Of a stretch of 60,781 nt of DNA, positions 8,668 to 16,265 are shown in pieces; position 1 is the stretch's first letter; every line of letters starts with the position of its first letter. Position numbers and translations under genes: made by a program. This stretch comes from Phycisphaerales bacterium. Its GTDB lineage: Bacteria; Planctomycetota; Phycisphaerae; Phycisphaerales; UBA1924. The notes beneath the pieces were generated by a model. It did no database searches, had not been told where the DNA came from, and saw nothing but the letters and a program-made list of their open reading frames with translations. The stretch covers positions 1 through 60,781 of the forward strand of contig JAJDCZ010000033.1 of the NCBI GenBank assembly GCA_029260555.1, in the 5' to 3' direction.

Positions 8668-10505
8668 TGAAGTTTAGTTCCAGAATGAATATGGGTGTGT
8701 TGATGGCGTGTTGGCTTGCGTGCCTGGGGGTGATGGGGGGTGTGGGGAACTGTGCGTTTGCAGATGATGCTGTGAAGGTGTATGCGCAGCTTGATAGTGA
8801 GAAGATATATCTGGGCGATGAAGTGTTGTATCAGATTGTGATCGAGGGGGTGAAGGGTGCTGCGCCTCGTGCGCTTGATCTGCCAGAGGGTTTGGTGGGT
8901 CGCTCGGTGGGATCGAGCTTGCAGAGTGCGCCGGTGATGATTTTCAATGGCAAGCGGATTGATCGTGGGCCTGACAAGTTGATGCTGCAATACCGCATTG
9001 GTGCAAAGCGTGCGGGGCGGTTTACGATCGGGGGACAACGCGTTGAGGTGGGCGGGAAGGTTTACACGACGCAGGCGCTTGAGTTGGTGGTGGATGAGCC
9101 TCCCGAGAGCGACCTGTTCAAGTTGAGGCTTGAAGCTGAGCGAACCGAAGGCGTGTTCGTTGGCGAGCCGATTCGGTTGACGCTGATCTGGTATCTGGCG
9201 AGTTCGCCGGAGGGGTTCAGTTTTCATACGGGGGTGGATTCAGATGAGGTGCAGATCTTGCCGGGGGCAGACCCTTCTGGTGGAAACTCGCGCAATGATC
9301 CACGGTATGTCGCGTGTGAAGTGGATGGGATGCGCATGGTTGGCGAAGTGGGCAGAGCCAAGTTTCAAGGGCAGTTGTATACGACATTCACGGTTTCATG
9401 TGTTGCGATTCCACGGATCAGCGGGCGGATGGAGGTAGGGCCTGCATCGGTCACCTTTGGTGTAATCGCAGGCACGCGTGGGAGGGGGTTTTTCCGGGAG
9501 AATGTTGTTGAAAAGCGTGTGTCGAGGTCCAAGGCGATTGAGCTTGTGGTGCAGGAGTTGCCAACAGAGGGGAGGCCTGGGGATTTCACGGGGTTGATTG
9601 GTGTGTTCGAGATTGAATCGAGCATTGAGCCGAGCGAAGCATTTGTGGGGGATCCAATTTTGTTGACGGTGAGGGTGCGTGGTCCTGAGCCTATGGGTCG
9701 GGTGGCATTGGCTCAGTTGGAGGATCAGGAGGCGTTTGGTATGGGGTTCAAGCTTTCGCCGGAGGGGTGGGCCAGGAAAGAGCAGACGACTGGGAGCGAG
9801 GTGACATTTACGACGACGATTCGCGTGACGGATGACGGGGTTGATGAGCTGCCTGCGATTCGATTGCCTTATTTTGATACAGCCAGGGAGCAGTATGAGG
9901 TGGCCAGGAGTCGGCCGATTCAACTGAAGATCAAGCCTACGCGGACGGTGACAGCTGCGGACGCAATCAGAGGCAGCAATGGCAACGGCAACTCGACAAG
10001 TCCCGCAGGTGTATTGATCGAGTCTGGGCCTGAGGGGGTGCGGGCAAACTACACGGACGGGATTCTGGTCAATGAGAGAACCGCGGTGCTGGGGCTGATG
10101 GGGTCGCCGATGGGGCTTGGAGTTTTGATCGCGGGACCAATGGCCTGGATGTGGGTGGTGGCGTGGGGGGCAATGAGGGAGCGAGCGGGCGATGAGAGTT
10201 TCAGACGCAGGCGGGCATTAAGGCGGGCAAGAAAAAGGCTTGGCAGAGCGAGATCAACTGAGCAGATTGATGCAGCGATTCGGGGGTATTTGAGTGACCG
10301 GTTTGGTGTGGAGTCTGAAGCAGTGACGGCTTTGGATTGCAAAAGGCTTTTGGATGAAGCCGGGGCAAGGCACGCTGGGGAGCAACTGGCGATGAAGCTG
10401 GCGGAGCTGCAGGCAAGTCGGTATGGAGGGGGGGCGATGGTGGGGGCTGAGCCTTGTAAGGTTGCAAAGCTTCTGGCTGAAGCTGAGAAGGAGCTGCTGG
10501 CATGA
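8664..10505 (+). CDS. batD: BatD protein, oxygen-tolerance family
   Basis: This 613-residue membrane protein has a signal peptide ending CAFADDAVKVYA, then repeated beta-sandwich domains of the BatD type (DSEKIYLGDEVLYQIVIEG; later ESSIEPSEAFVGDPILLTVRV), a transmembrane helix at about residues 475-500, and a cytoplasmic tail of about 100 residues rich in Arg and Ala that contains a helical YLSDRFGVESEAVTALD segment. This matches BatD, which is a large beta-rich protein anchored near its C-terminus. It starts GTG 8664 or ATG 8667, overlapping batC, and overlaps batE by 4 bases. Confidence 0.88.
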   Translation: MMKFSSRMNMGVLMACWLACLGVMGGVGNCAFADDAVKVYAQLDSEKIYLGDEVLYQIVIEGVKGAAPRALDLPEGLVGRSVGSSLQSAPVMIFNGKRIDRGPDKLMLQYRIGAKRAGRFTIGGQRVEVGGKVYTTQALELVVDEPPESDLFKLRLEAERTEGVFVGEPIRLTLIWYLASSPEGFSFHTGVDSDEVQILPGADPSGGNSRNDPRYVACEVDGMRMVGEVGRAKFQGQLYTTFTVSCVAIPRISGRMEVGPASVTFGVIAGTRGRGFFRENVVEKRVSRSKAIELVVQELPTEGRPGDFTGLIGVFEIESSIEPSEAFVGDPILLTVRVRGPEPMGRVALAQLEDQEAFGMGFKLSPEGWARKEQTTGSEVTFTTTIRVTDDGVDELPAIRLPYFDTAREQYEVARSRPIQLKIKPTRTVTAADAIRGSNGNGNSTSPAGVLIESGPEGVRANYTDGILVNERTAVLGLMGSPMGLGVLIAGPMAWMWVVAWGAMRERAGDESFRRRRALRRARKRLGRARSTEQIDAAIRGYLSDRFGVESEAVTALDCKRLLDEAGARHAGEQLAMKLAELQASRYGGGAMVGAEPCKVAKLLAEAEKELLA

Positions 10506-11320
10506 TGAAGCGATTGTGGGCAGTATTGATTGTGCTTTTGGGGATCAGCTTTGCAGGTGCAGTGTCTGGGCAGGAGCGTGCTGTTGAGCAAGGTGTGATG
10601 GTGGAGCGGGCACAAGAGCTTTTTGAGCAGGGTGTTGCGCGGGTGAAGGATGATCCCGGGTTGGCGCGGGAGCTGTTTGGTCAGAGTGCTGCGATGTTTG
10701 AAGCTGTTGTTCGTGAAGGGAATATCAACAACCATCGGCTGGAGACGAATATCGGCAATGCAAATCTGCTGGCGGGGGATGTGGGGCGGGCGGTGGTGCA
10801 TTATCGTCGGGCACTCAAACTTTCGCCTGCGGATGAAAGGGCTCGGGCGGGGCTTGAATCAGCCCGGGGTCGAGTGCTGCAGCGGGTTGAAAAGTCGATG
10901 GTGAACCGTGCGATTGATGCGTTTTTCTGGTGGCGGGGGTTTGTGCCTCGGGGGTGGGTTCTTTTGATCGCAGGGGGTGGGTATGTGCTGGGATGGGTGG
11001 GAGTAATTGTACGCAGGATTTGGAGCGAGCATTTTGATAGGGGATGGGTGATTGCAGGATGTTTTGTAGCGAGTTTTGCAGCTGGGGGGATGTTGATTGG
11101 TGAGCAGGTGGTGCTTTATGGGGTTGATGAAGCGGTGGTGGTGCAGGAGGCTGCGGGATATAACGGGCCGGATGCACAGGCCTATGAGAAGACATTTCAG
11201 GCACCATTAGAGCCAGGCGTTGAGGTGGTTGTTGAGGAAGAGCGTGGAGACTGGGTTTTAGTGCGGCTTGGGGATGGTCGATCGACCTGGGTGCTGGCGG
11301 GGTCGCTCGGGCGCGTGTGA
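10502..11320 (+). CDS. batE: BatE-like TPR and SH3 domain protein
   Basis: This 272-residue protein carries a signal peptide (ends AVSGQ), a TPR region (GNANLLAGDVGRAVVHYRRA, about 85-105), two membrane helices (GWVLLIAGGGYVLGWVGVIV and VIAGCFVASFAAGGML), and a C-terminal SH3-like domain ending LGDGRSTWVLAGSLGRV. This arrangement is typical of BatE proteins that end MoxR/Bat operons. It overlaps batD by 4 bases and is the last gene of the operon. No terminator hairpin is obvious in the 80 bases before the tRNA. Confidence 0.87.
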   Translation: MMKRLWAVLIVLLGISFAGAVSGQERAVEQGVMVERAQELFEQGVARVKDDPGLARELFGQSAAMFEAVVREGNINNHRLETNIGNANLLAGDVGRAVVHYRRALKLSPADERARAGLESARGRVLQRVEKSMVNRAIDAFFWWRGFVPRGWVLLIAGGGYVLGWVGVIVRRIWSEHFDRGWVIAGCFVASFAAGGMLIGEQVVLYGVDEAVVVQEAAGYNGPDAQAYEKTFQAPLEPGVEVVVEEERGDWVLVRLGDGRSTWVLAGSLGRV

Positions 11321-11399
11321 GTGCGGATAAGGTTTTTTTGAAAGGGGGCTGAATGACGGGGCGGCGAGGGGGTGGGGGAGCCTACAATCGGCCCAAGTT

Positions 11400-11472
11400 G
11401 GGGCGGTAACTCAACTGGTAGAGTGCCAGCTTTGCAAGTTGGAAGTTGAGGGTTCGAGTCCCTTCCGCTCCA
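11400..11472 (+). tRNA. tRNA-Ala (TGC anticodon)
   Basis: A full cloverleaf can be folded: acceptor stem GGGGCGG with CCGCTCC, D arm, anticodon loop TTTGCAA with TGC at 11433-11435, and T loop TTCGAGT. The third acceptor pair is G-U, the identity mark of alanine tRNA. CCA is not encoded (the genome reads CCA-TTTT only by overlap with the discriminator A). It lies 80 bases after the Bat operon. Confidence 0.97.
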
Positions 11473-11594
11473 TTTTCAGCCTTGTCCCTGATCAGGGCGA
11501 GGCTGATTCTTTTTTTGTAAAGACCGGCTTGCATGCATCGAAGATGGTGATTCGTGGGCGTGGCGAGTGATTCTGAGGGGGCATTATGTGCAAA

Positions 11595-11620
11595 GAAAAA
11601 CCGCTGCAAGAGCAGCGGTT
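11595..11620 (-). terminator. Intrinsic terminator of the sigma factor gene
   Basis: A perfect 9-bp stem, AACCGCTGC with GCAGCGGTT around a four-base loop, is followed on the minus strand by TTTTTCTTTG. It lies 37 bases past the stop of the sigma factor gene. Confidence 0.85.
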
Positions 11621-11656
11621 ATTGAGTGTGGACGGGATGCTGAATCTTGAAACGGA

Positions 11657-12748
11657 TCAGCCTGCTTTGACAGCTTCAGCAGCGTCTTGTTTTTCATCTT
11701 GATCCATGCCGCCGAGGAAGTTGATTTCCAGCTCGTTGCGGATTTTTTCCATGGCTTTGTTCTGGATCTGGCGGACGCGTTCTTTGGTTACGCCGATGAT
11801 CTGCCCGACTTGTTCGAGCGTCATGGGTTTATCAAGGTGCTGAGTTTCAAGGCCAAAGCGGTGCTCGATGACGGTGCGCTCGACATCGGTGAGGTCGGCA
11901 CGGTTCTGGAGGACGATGCGCTTGACTTCTTCAGCAGCATCTTTTTCAAAGTCCTGGCGTTTTGTTTCAAGGAAGTTGGATTTTTCGAGCTTGGGATCAA
12001 AGTCGGTGGGGAAGCGTTGGCGATATTTGCTGAGCTTCATGCCCTGGCGGCTGAAGGCTTTGAGAATGGCGCGACAGGCGTAGGTGGAGAACTTGTAGCC
12101 TCGACCAGCATCAAACTTGTCAACGGCGCGGAGAAGAGCCATGTTGCCTTCGGATACAAGATCGGCAAAGTCGACCTCGCTCATGCGCGTGCGTTTGGCC
12201 ATGGCCAGCACGAGGGCAAGGTTGGTTTCTGCAATCTGCTCGCGGATACGCTCAGCGCGACGGTACCAGTTGAGGATGTGCTCAGCCTGCTCGGGCAGCG
12301 GCTTGCGTGTGGGTGTTTCCCAGACAGCATGCTGAACCTCGCGAACGCGGAAGCGGGCGTAGTTGAACTGGTGGAAGAGGATGCGTTCCTCAGCACCAGT
12401 AAGGATGACCTGCTGAGTGCTTTTGAGGGTTCGAGTTCTGCTGGTGGAGGACAAGTCATCCATCACGGGGTGGTACCAGGTGGTGTCGGGCTTGGCGACA
12501 TCAGGGACTTCTTCGTAGATGGCTTTTTCAGAGCCATCCTCGCGGAAGACCTCGCTGTCGATGAAGTCCTGCTCTCTAGCCATGATGCGGTTGAGGAGGG
12601 CTTCATCGCTCTGGGAGAGTTTGCGATGAGCACGCTGACCGACAGGGCTTCTGGCTGAGGAGGCGGATACGCGAGCACGGTGTCGACGCCTGACCTGATC
12701 CATGGGGCTTGGTCTAGTTTTTCGTGAGTCGTTCATTCCAATATTCAT
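11657..12748 (-). CDS. Sigma-70 family sigma factor with divergent region 2
   Basis: This 363-residue protein has region 1.2 (LTGAEERILFHQFNYARFR, about 118-137), region 2 (NLALVLAMAKR...DLVSEGNMALLRAVDKF), and regions 3-4 ending in a helix-turn-helix (MTLEQVGQIIGVTKERVRQI). Region 2.3-2.4 reads YKFSTYACRAILKAFSRQ, where housekeeping factors have FSTYATWWIRQAI, so promoter melting and -10 recognition should differ from RpoD. The first 90 residues are basic and specific. The next in-frame Met (12736) is an equally possible start, with AAGGA upstream. It is monocistronic, divergent from sodA, and ends in an intrinsic terminator. Probably an alternative group 2/3 sigma factor. Confidence 0.9.
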   Translation of the reverse strand: MNIGMNDSRKTRPSPMDQVRRRHRARVSASSARSPVGQRAHRKLSQSDEALLNRIMAREQDFIDSEVFREDGSEKAIYEEVPDVAKPDTTWYHPVMDDLSSTSRTRTLKSTQQVILTGAEERILFHQFNYARFRVREVQHAVWETPTRKPLPEQAEHILNWYRRAERIREQIAETNLALVLAMAKRTRMSEVDFADLVSEGNMALLRAVDKFDAGRGYKFSTYACRAILKAFSRQGMKLSKYRQRFPTDFDPKLEKSNFLETKRQDFEKDAAEEVKRIVLQNRADLTDVERTVIEHRFGLETQHLDKPMTLEQVGQIIGVTKERVRQIQNKAMEKIRNELEINFLGGMDQDEKQDAAEAVKAG

Positions 12749-12982
12749 CCTTGACCAGAGTTGATGGTGACAACTCTGGTTTCTTCTACCTGCTTATACC
12801 CGGCTCTGCCACGCCCATTTCAGGGGGATTGTGGAACTGAGCCTGACGCTTCTCTCTTCGTCCAGCAGCTGAGTGTTGCGCCCAACTTGTAAAAAGCGGG
12901 GCTGGGTTTGTGATGATGCCTGTGTCTGCGAATGGTTTTTATTTATCGGTCCTGCTTTTTAAGTTCGGTTGAAGCTGGGTGT

Positions 12983-13186
12983 GTAAAAACCAGTCAGCGA
13001 GTATGCATCAGCGTTGAAACGCACCCTTGTACAACCCCTGATACTCTTTCGATAGGTTGTACGCTTGAGTGGTTTCAAGGTTTGCGTACGAAACGATATA
13101 TTTTCCAAACAAACTGTCTTTTTACCTCTTATACCGTCCTAAAAGTCGAAAGACTGACTTTCAGTAGCGATTTTGGTCGCTTTTTT
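12983..13186 (+). ncRNA. Candidate structured RNA with own terminator
   Basis: An outer helix pairs GTAAAAA (12983-12989) with TTTTTAC (13119-13125), extended inward by CAGT/ACTG. Inside an asymmetric bubble lies a strong hairpin: TTGAAAC (13014-13020) with GTTTCAA (13072-13078), then GTACAACC (13029-13036) with GGTTGTAC (13055-13062). Downstream there is a small GAAA-capped hairpin (AGTC/GACT near 13144-13155) and an intrinsic terminator at 13166-13186. No plus-strand gene lies upstream that would need this terminator. The closed-end, bubble, hairpin shape recalls 6S RNA, but I cannot confirm that. It could also be a long sodA leader with an attenuator. Confidence 0.4.
13166..13186 (+). terminator. 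Intrinsic terminator with no upstream plus-strand gene
   Basis: AGCGA (13166-13170) pairs with TCGCT (13177-13181) around TTTTGG, followed by a run of six T ending at 13186. The nearest upstream plus-strand features are the tRNA and Bat operon 1.7 kb away, beyond an oppositely oriented gene. Confidence 0.55.
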
Positions 13187-13536
13187 AGAAACATTCCATT
13201 GCAAATATGCCGGACTCCGCCGGTCTTTGACACGATGTCTGCTGGGATCAGAAGACATCAGCGGGGGCCAAGGAGCGTTTGAGCTGAATATATCAGCAGC
13301 CCAGCGAGAAAATGAAGCGTCGATCAGCGTTGACTGGTGCCTATGGTCCGAATATCGTTCCATGCAGGCGCCGAATATGCGTCTTCGCGAGCTGTCGTTC
13401 TTCAGGACGAGCAGTATATCGTATTGCGCCGTTCTTGCAAGTCCTCTGTCTGCGGTTTTTGAAATTGTGGACAGTTTTTCTTGTTTGGTTTATGGCTGGT
13501 ATTTTTAGATTATTTGACAAGATAAGGAGCAGGAAG

Positions 13537-14154
13537 ATGGCTTTTACACTGCCTGAGTTGCCGTATGCCACGGATGGTCTTGAGCCTCACATTGATGCCC
13601 GGACGATGGAGATTCATCACACCAAGCATCATGCAGCCTACATCGCCAAGGCCAATGCCGCTCTGGAGGGCACGGAGTGGGCGGATCGGCCAGTGATCGA
13701 AGTGCTGCAGAATATTGATTCATTGCCAGATGAGATTCGTGTTGCGGTGCGGAATAACGCGGGGGGCCATGCCAACCACAGCCTGTTCTGGTCAATCATG
13801 GCGCCTGCGGGTCAGGGAGGCGGGGGTGAGCCTGGGGGTGATCTTGCAACTGCACTCAACGAGACTTTCGGCTCAATAGCAGGGTGTAAAGAAGCGTTCG
13901 CAAATGCAGCAGCGACTCGGTTTGGGTCTGGCTGGGCGTGGCTTGGGTTTGATGAGAGCAACACGCTGCATGTGGGATCGACGCCGAATCAGGATTCACC
14001 CTGGATCTTTGGGCATCGCCCGATTCTGGGGCTGGATGTCTGGGAGCATGCGTATTACCTGAACTATCAGAATCGCAGGCCTGACTATGTAAAAGCATGG
14101 TGGAATGTGGTGAACTGGGACGCGGTTGCAGAGAATTTTGCCAGATTGCGCTAA
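13537..14154 (+). CDS. sodA: Superoxide dismutase, Mn-type
   Basis: This 205-residue enzyme converts superoxide to hydrogen peroxide and oxygen. Metal ligands are visible: His27 in EIHHTKHH, His in [10 protein letters not shown], and Asp and His in [12 protein letters not shown]. The Gly-Gly in NNAGGHANH and the Gln of TPNQDSPW are typical of Mn enzymes; iron enzymes have a Gln at the first site and Ala-Gly at the second. ATG 13537 follows AAGGAGC with the right spacing, and the protein then aligns from its first residue with known SODs, so the longer open frame from 13312 is rejected. A very long leader lies upstream. Confidence 0.96.
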   Translation: MAFTLPELPYATDGLEPHIDARTMEIHHTKHHAAYIAKANAALEGTEWADRPVIEVLQNIDSLPDEIRVAVRNNAGGHANHSLFWSIMAPAGQGGGGEPGGDLATALNETFGSIAGCKEAFANAAATRFGSGWAWLGFDESNTLHVGSTPNQDSPWIFGHRPILGLDVWEHAYYLNYQNRRPDYVKAWWNVVNWDAVAENFARLR

Positions 14155-14169
14155 GAACTGGAAACTCTG

Positions 14170-14418
14170 GTGAGTGCGGATCAATCCAAGTCAGCATTGA
14201 TCAAAGAGCAAGGCTCAGCATCGGCAAAGCCTGTGCGCAGCTATCGCATTGAGCAGATGAGTTTGTTCAAGAGGCTCTTGTTTTTGTTGTTTATTCTTTC
14301 GCCTCTGGCGGTGCTGGCGCTATTGATGGTGATGATCCAGCGGGGGATTTCTGAGCAGGCGAACAACCCGGAAAAGGCGATGCTGGCACCGGGGTATAAG
14401 CAGGATGCACCACGCTGA
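14170..14418 (+). CDS. Small single-helix membrane protein
   Basis: This 82-residue frame starts with GTG 14170, 15 bases after sodA. It has a polar N-terminal 30 residues, a basic SLFKRLLF entry, one membrane helix (LLFLLFILSPLAVLALLMVMI, about residues 36-56) and a short polar tail. The composition is convincing for a real inner-membrane protein, and it is probably co-transcribed with sodA. No family is recognised. Confidence 0.6.
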   Translation: MSADQSKSALIKEQGSASAKPVRSYRIEQMSLFKRLLFLLFILSPLAVLALLMVMIQRGISEQANNPEKAMLAPGYKQDAPR

Positions 14419-14504
14419 CCCGGTATGTATGAACAAGCACGGGCTTACACCTTTGTATCAGGGCGTGGAATTCTCTGGCCATTGGTTAAGCTGGCGGATG
14501 TTGT

Positions 14505-15620
14505 TCAGGCAGCTTTGAGATTGCCGGATTGCATTTTGCATCCTTGCTCGTGGGCATGCTGTTGGAACTGTCGGTAGCCTTCAGATAGCGAGGGCTTATT
14601 CTCCAGCAGGAGTTCTGGAATATTAATCAGTGTTGCACAGCCGACACTGAGGTTTGCATTTGCAGCGATGAGGTGCCTGTGGATGCTTGCCTGATCGTCT
14701 TCAGCGGATTGGATCTGTCGTACTTCAATTTCACTGAGTTGAACGATTTGCTGCACGAACATGCCAGAGAATCCTTGGCCATCCTTGACAAGGACAATAC
14801 CGGGCCGGGATATCCCATCCTCATCTTCAGGCAGCCCCAAACGCAAACGAAGATCGATCACTGGATAAGTTGTCCCGCGCAGCAGTAATACACCAGAAAA
14901 CTCATCATTGGTGAGAGGGATATCAACCAGAGTATTGCAAGGAAGTACTTCTGAGATCTGACTTGTTCGGATTCCCAGCAGTTGCCTTCCTGCACGAACA
15001 ACAAGATAAGATCCCGCAAGCTCGCGCAAGGGATTTCTCGCCTGTGTATCACGCTCAGCCAGCCTCTTTGCCCGGTCTTCTCGCAAGGCAATTCGAAGCA
15101 CTGCATCTTCGCTTCCACGCCAGTTATCAATGGAAGTCAGCTCGCTCGCGTTGAGTACGCCTTGAAAGCTGATTGCTTCCATCGCGTGGTCACCGATCTC
15201 CAGGAACCCGATGCCTTGCTTGTGAAGCCCGGCAAGATCGTCCACCCATCGGCTTTCCTGAAGTTCATCGCTGGAGATATCGTAGAGCGACCCAACCGCA
15301 TCGATGAGAAATCCGACGGGGATGTTGTTAATTTCTGCAACAACTACTGAGTGCCCTGATCCTGATTCGTACTTTGCTTCACCTAAACCAAGCCTTGCTC
15401 GAAGATCAATAACAGCCAGTCGATCTTCCCCGACGGTCATTGCACCATGGACGAATCCAGGAGCAATCGGGTCATGCTCAATCCCATCAGCAGGAATAAT
15501 GCGTCTGATTTCCTGCAAGGGAAATGCGTATTCTGCATCAGCCAGCTTGATTGATAACAGCTTCAGCTTTCTTGTCGTATCCATACGCATATCGCTGCTC
15601 GTGCCTGTCTGGTTATTCAT
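14505..15620 (-). CDS. Protein with two CheW domains
   Basis: This 371-residue protein consists of two CheW-like domains in tandem. The first (about 15-165) has KLADAEYAFPLQEIRRIIP and VIDLRARLGL; the second (about 190-345) has AGRQLLGIRTSQISEVLP and PVIDLRLRLGL. CheW domains couple chemoreceptors to the CheA kinase. ATG 15620 overlaps the stop of the preceding cheW by 8 bases (ATGAATAA), a coupling arrangement that decides the start against the longer open frame from 15731. It is the last gene of the MCP-CheW-CheW2 operon. Possible role: a coupler that bridges or stabilises receptor arrays. Confidence 0.85.
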   Translation of the reverse strand: MNNQTGTSSDMRMDTTRKLKLLSIKLADAEYAFPLQEIRRIIPADGIEHDPIAPGFVHGAMTVGEDRLAVIDLRARLGLGEAKYESGSGHSVVVAEINNIPVGFLIDAVGSLYDISSDELQESRWVDDLAGLHKQGIGFLEIGDHAMEAISFQGVLNASELTSIDNWRGSEDAVLRIALREDRAKRLAERDTQARNPLRELAGSYLVVRAGRQLLGIRTSQISEVLPCNTLVDIPLTNDEFSGVLLLRGTTYPVIDLRLRLGLPEDEDGISRPGIVLVKDGQGFSGMFVQQIVQLSEIEVRQIQSAEDDQASIHRHLIAANANLSVGCATLINIPELLLENKPSLSEGYRQFQQHAHEQGCKMQSGNLKAA

Positions 15621-16185
15621 TGCTATGACTCGCAGTGAGGCTTTGTGAACCAGATTCAGAACTGTTTTCATGGCTTTTGATCGCGGCCACAATGGCTTTG
15701 TCTTCAGGCTCGAGAAGCCGATCAATGTCAAGAAGAATGGTCACCTGGTCATTGTCTTTGCCCAGGCCAGTGATGTAATGAATCTGTTGATGCCCGCCCA
15801 CTATTGGCGGAGCATCGATTTCATCAGGGAGTATTCTGCGGGCAGAATAAATGCGTCGAGCCACCAGCCCGATTGACTGTGAAGTCCCATCTGAATGTGT
15901 GAGATTCGCAATAATGAAGCAGGTTTTGCTGTCGTTTTCAGTGGGTTTGTCAGCTCCAAAGAGAAGCTGTAAATCTACGATGGCAATGATTTCGTGGCGT
16001 AGGTTGGTCACGCCGAGTAAAAAGCAGGGAACATCTGGAACCTGAGAAATGGCTCCATGAGGGACGACTTCCCGAATGCACTTTGTCTGTATGCCGTAGG
16101 TCTGACCTGACACTTCAAATGTCAAGTACTTGTTGTCGTTATACATGCTATTGCACTTTGGATGAGCAGTTTCAATTGTAGTCAC
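15613..16185 (-). CDS. cheW: CheW coupling protein
   Basis: This 190-residue CheW-domain protein (LTFEVSGQTYGIQTKCIREV, then LLGVTNLRHEIIAIVDLQLLFG) links receptors to CheA. The start is GTG 16185 because a perfect AAGGAGG lies 8 bases upstream; an in-frame ATG at 16218 has no ribosome site. The C-terminal 25 residues are Ser/Gln rich. It lies 80 bases after the MCP gene and overlaps the double-CheW gene. No CheA, CheR or CheB is nearby. Confidence 0.9.
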   Translation of the reverse strand: MTTIETAHPKCNSMYNDNKYLTFEVSGQTYGIQTKCIREVVPHGAISQVPDVPCFLLGVTNLRHEIIAIVDLQLLFGADKPTENDSKTCFIIANLTHSDGTSQSIGLVARRIYSARRILPDEIDAPPIVGGHQQIHYITGLGKDNDQVTILLDIDRLLEPEDKAIVAAIKSHENSSESGSQSLTASHSNE

Positions 16186-16193
16186 TGAACCGA

Positions 16194-16200
16194 CCTCCTT
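16194..16200 (-). promoter_or_regulatory. Ribosome-binding site of cheW
   Basis: AAGGAGG on the minus strand, 8 bases before GTG 16185. It fixes the start of cheW at GTG instead of the upstream ATG. Confidence 0.8.
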
Positions 16201-16265
16201 GTGTATTGAATCTTGCATTGCTTCTACTTTACATACACACTATTTGCAGAGCTCAATACAATCGG

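Larger units (their letters stand above)
12749..13536. other. Long intergenic region between sigma factor and sodA
   Basis: This 788-base stretch separates two divergently transcribed genes. It holds the sigma promoter region (left part), a structured RNA candidate with a terminator (12983-13186), and about 350 bases before sodA with no protein-like frame. Open frames across it (for example 12932-13282) lack a ribosome site and have unlikely composition. The frame that runs into sodA from 13312 is only an accidental extension. Confidence 0.5.

Noticed and set aside
11687..12658. Plus-strand open frame of 323 codons opposite the sigma factor gene
   Set aside because: It is the reverse strand of clear sigma regions 2 and 4 and has no protein features of its own.
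12932..13282. Open frame of 116 codons in the sigma-sodA gap
   Set aside because: No ribosome site, odd composition, and it runs through the structured hairpins and the terminator.
13312..13536. N-terminal extension of superoxide dismutase
   Set aside because: Conserved SOD sequence begins exactly at ATG 13537 with a good ribosome site; the extension has no similarity to the family.
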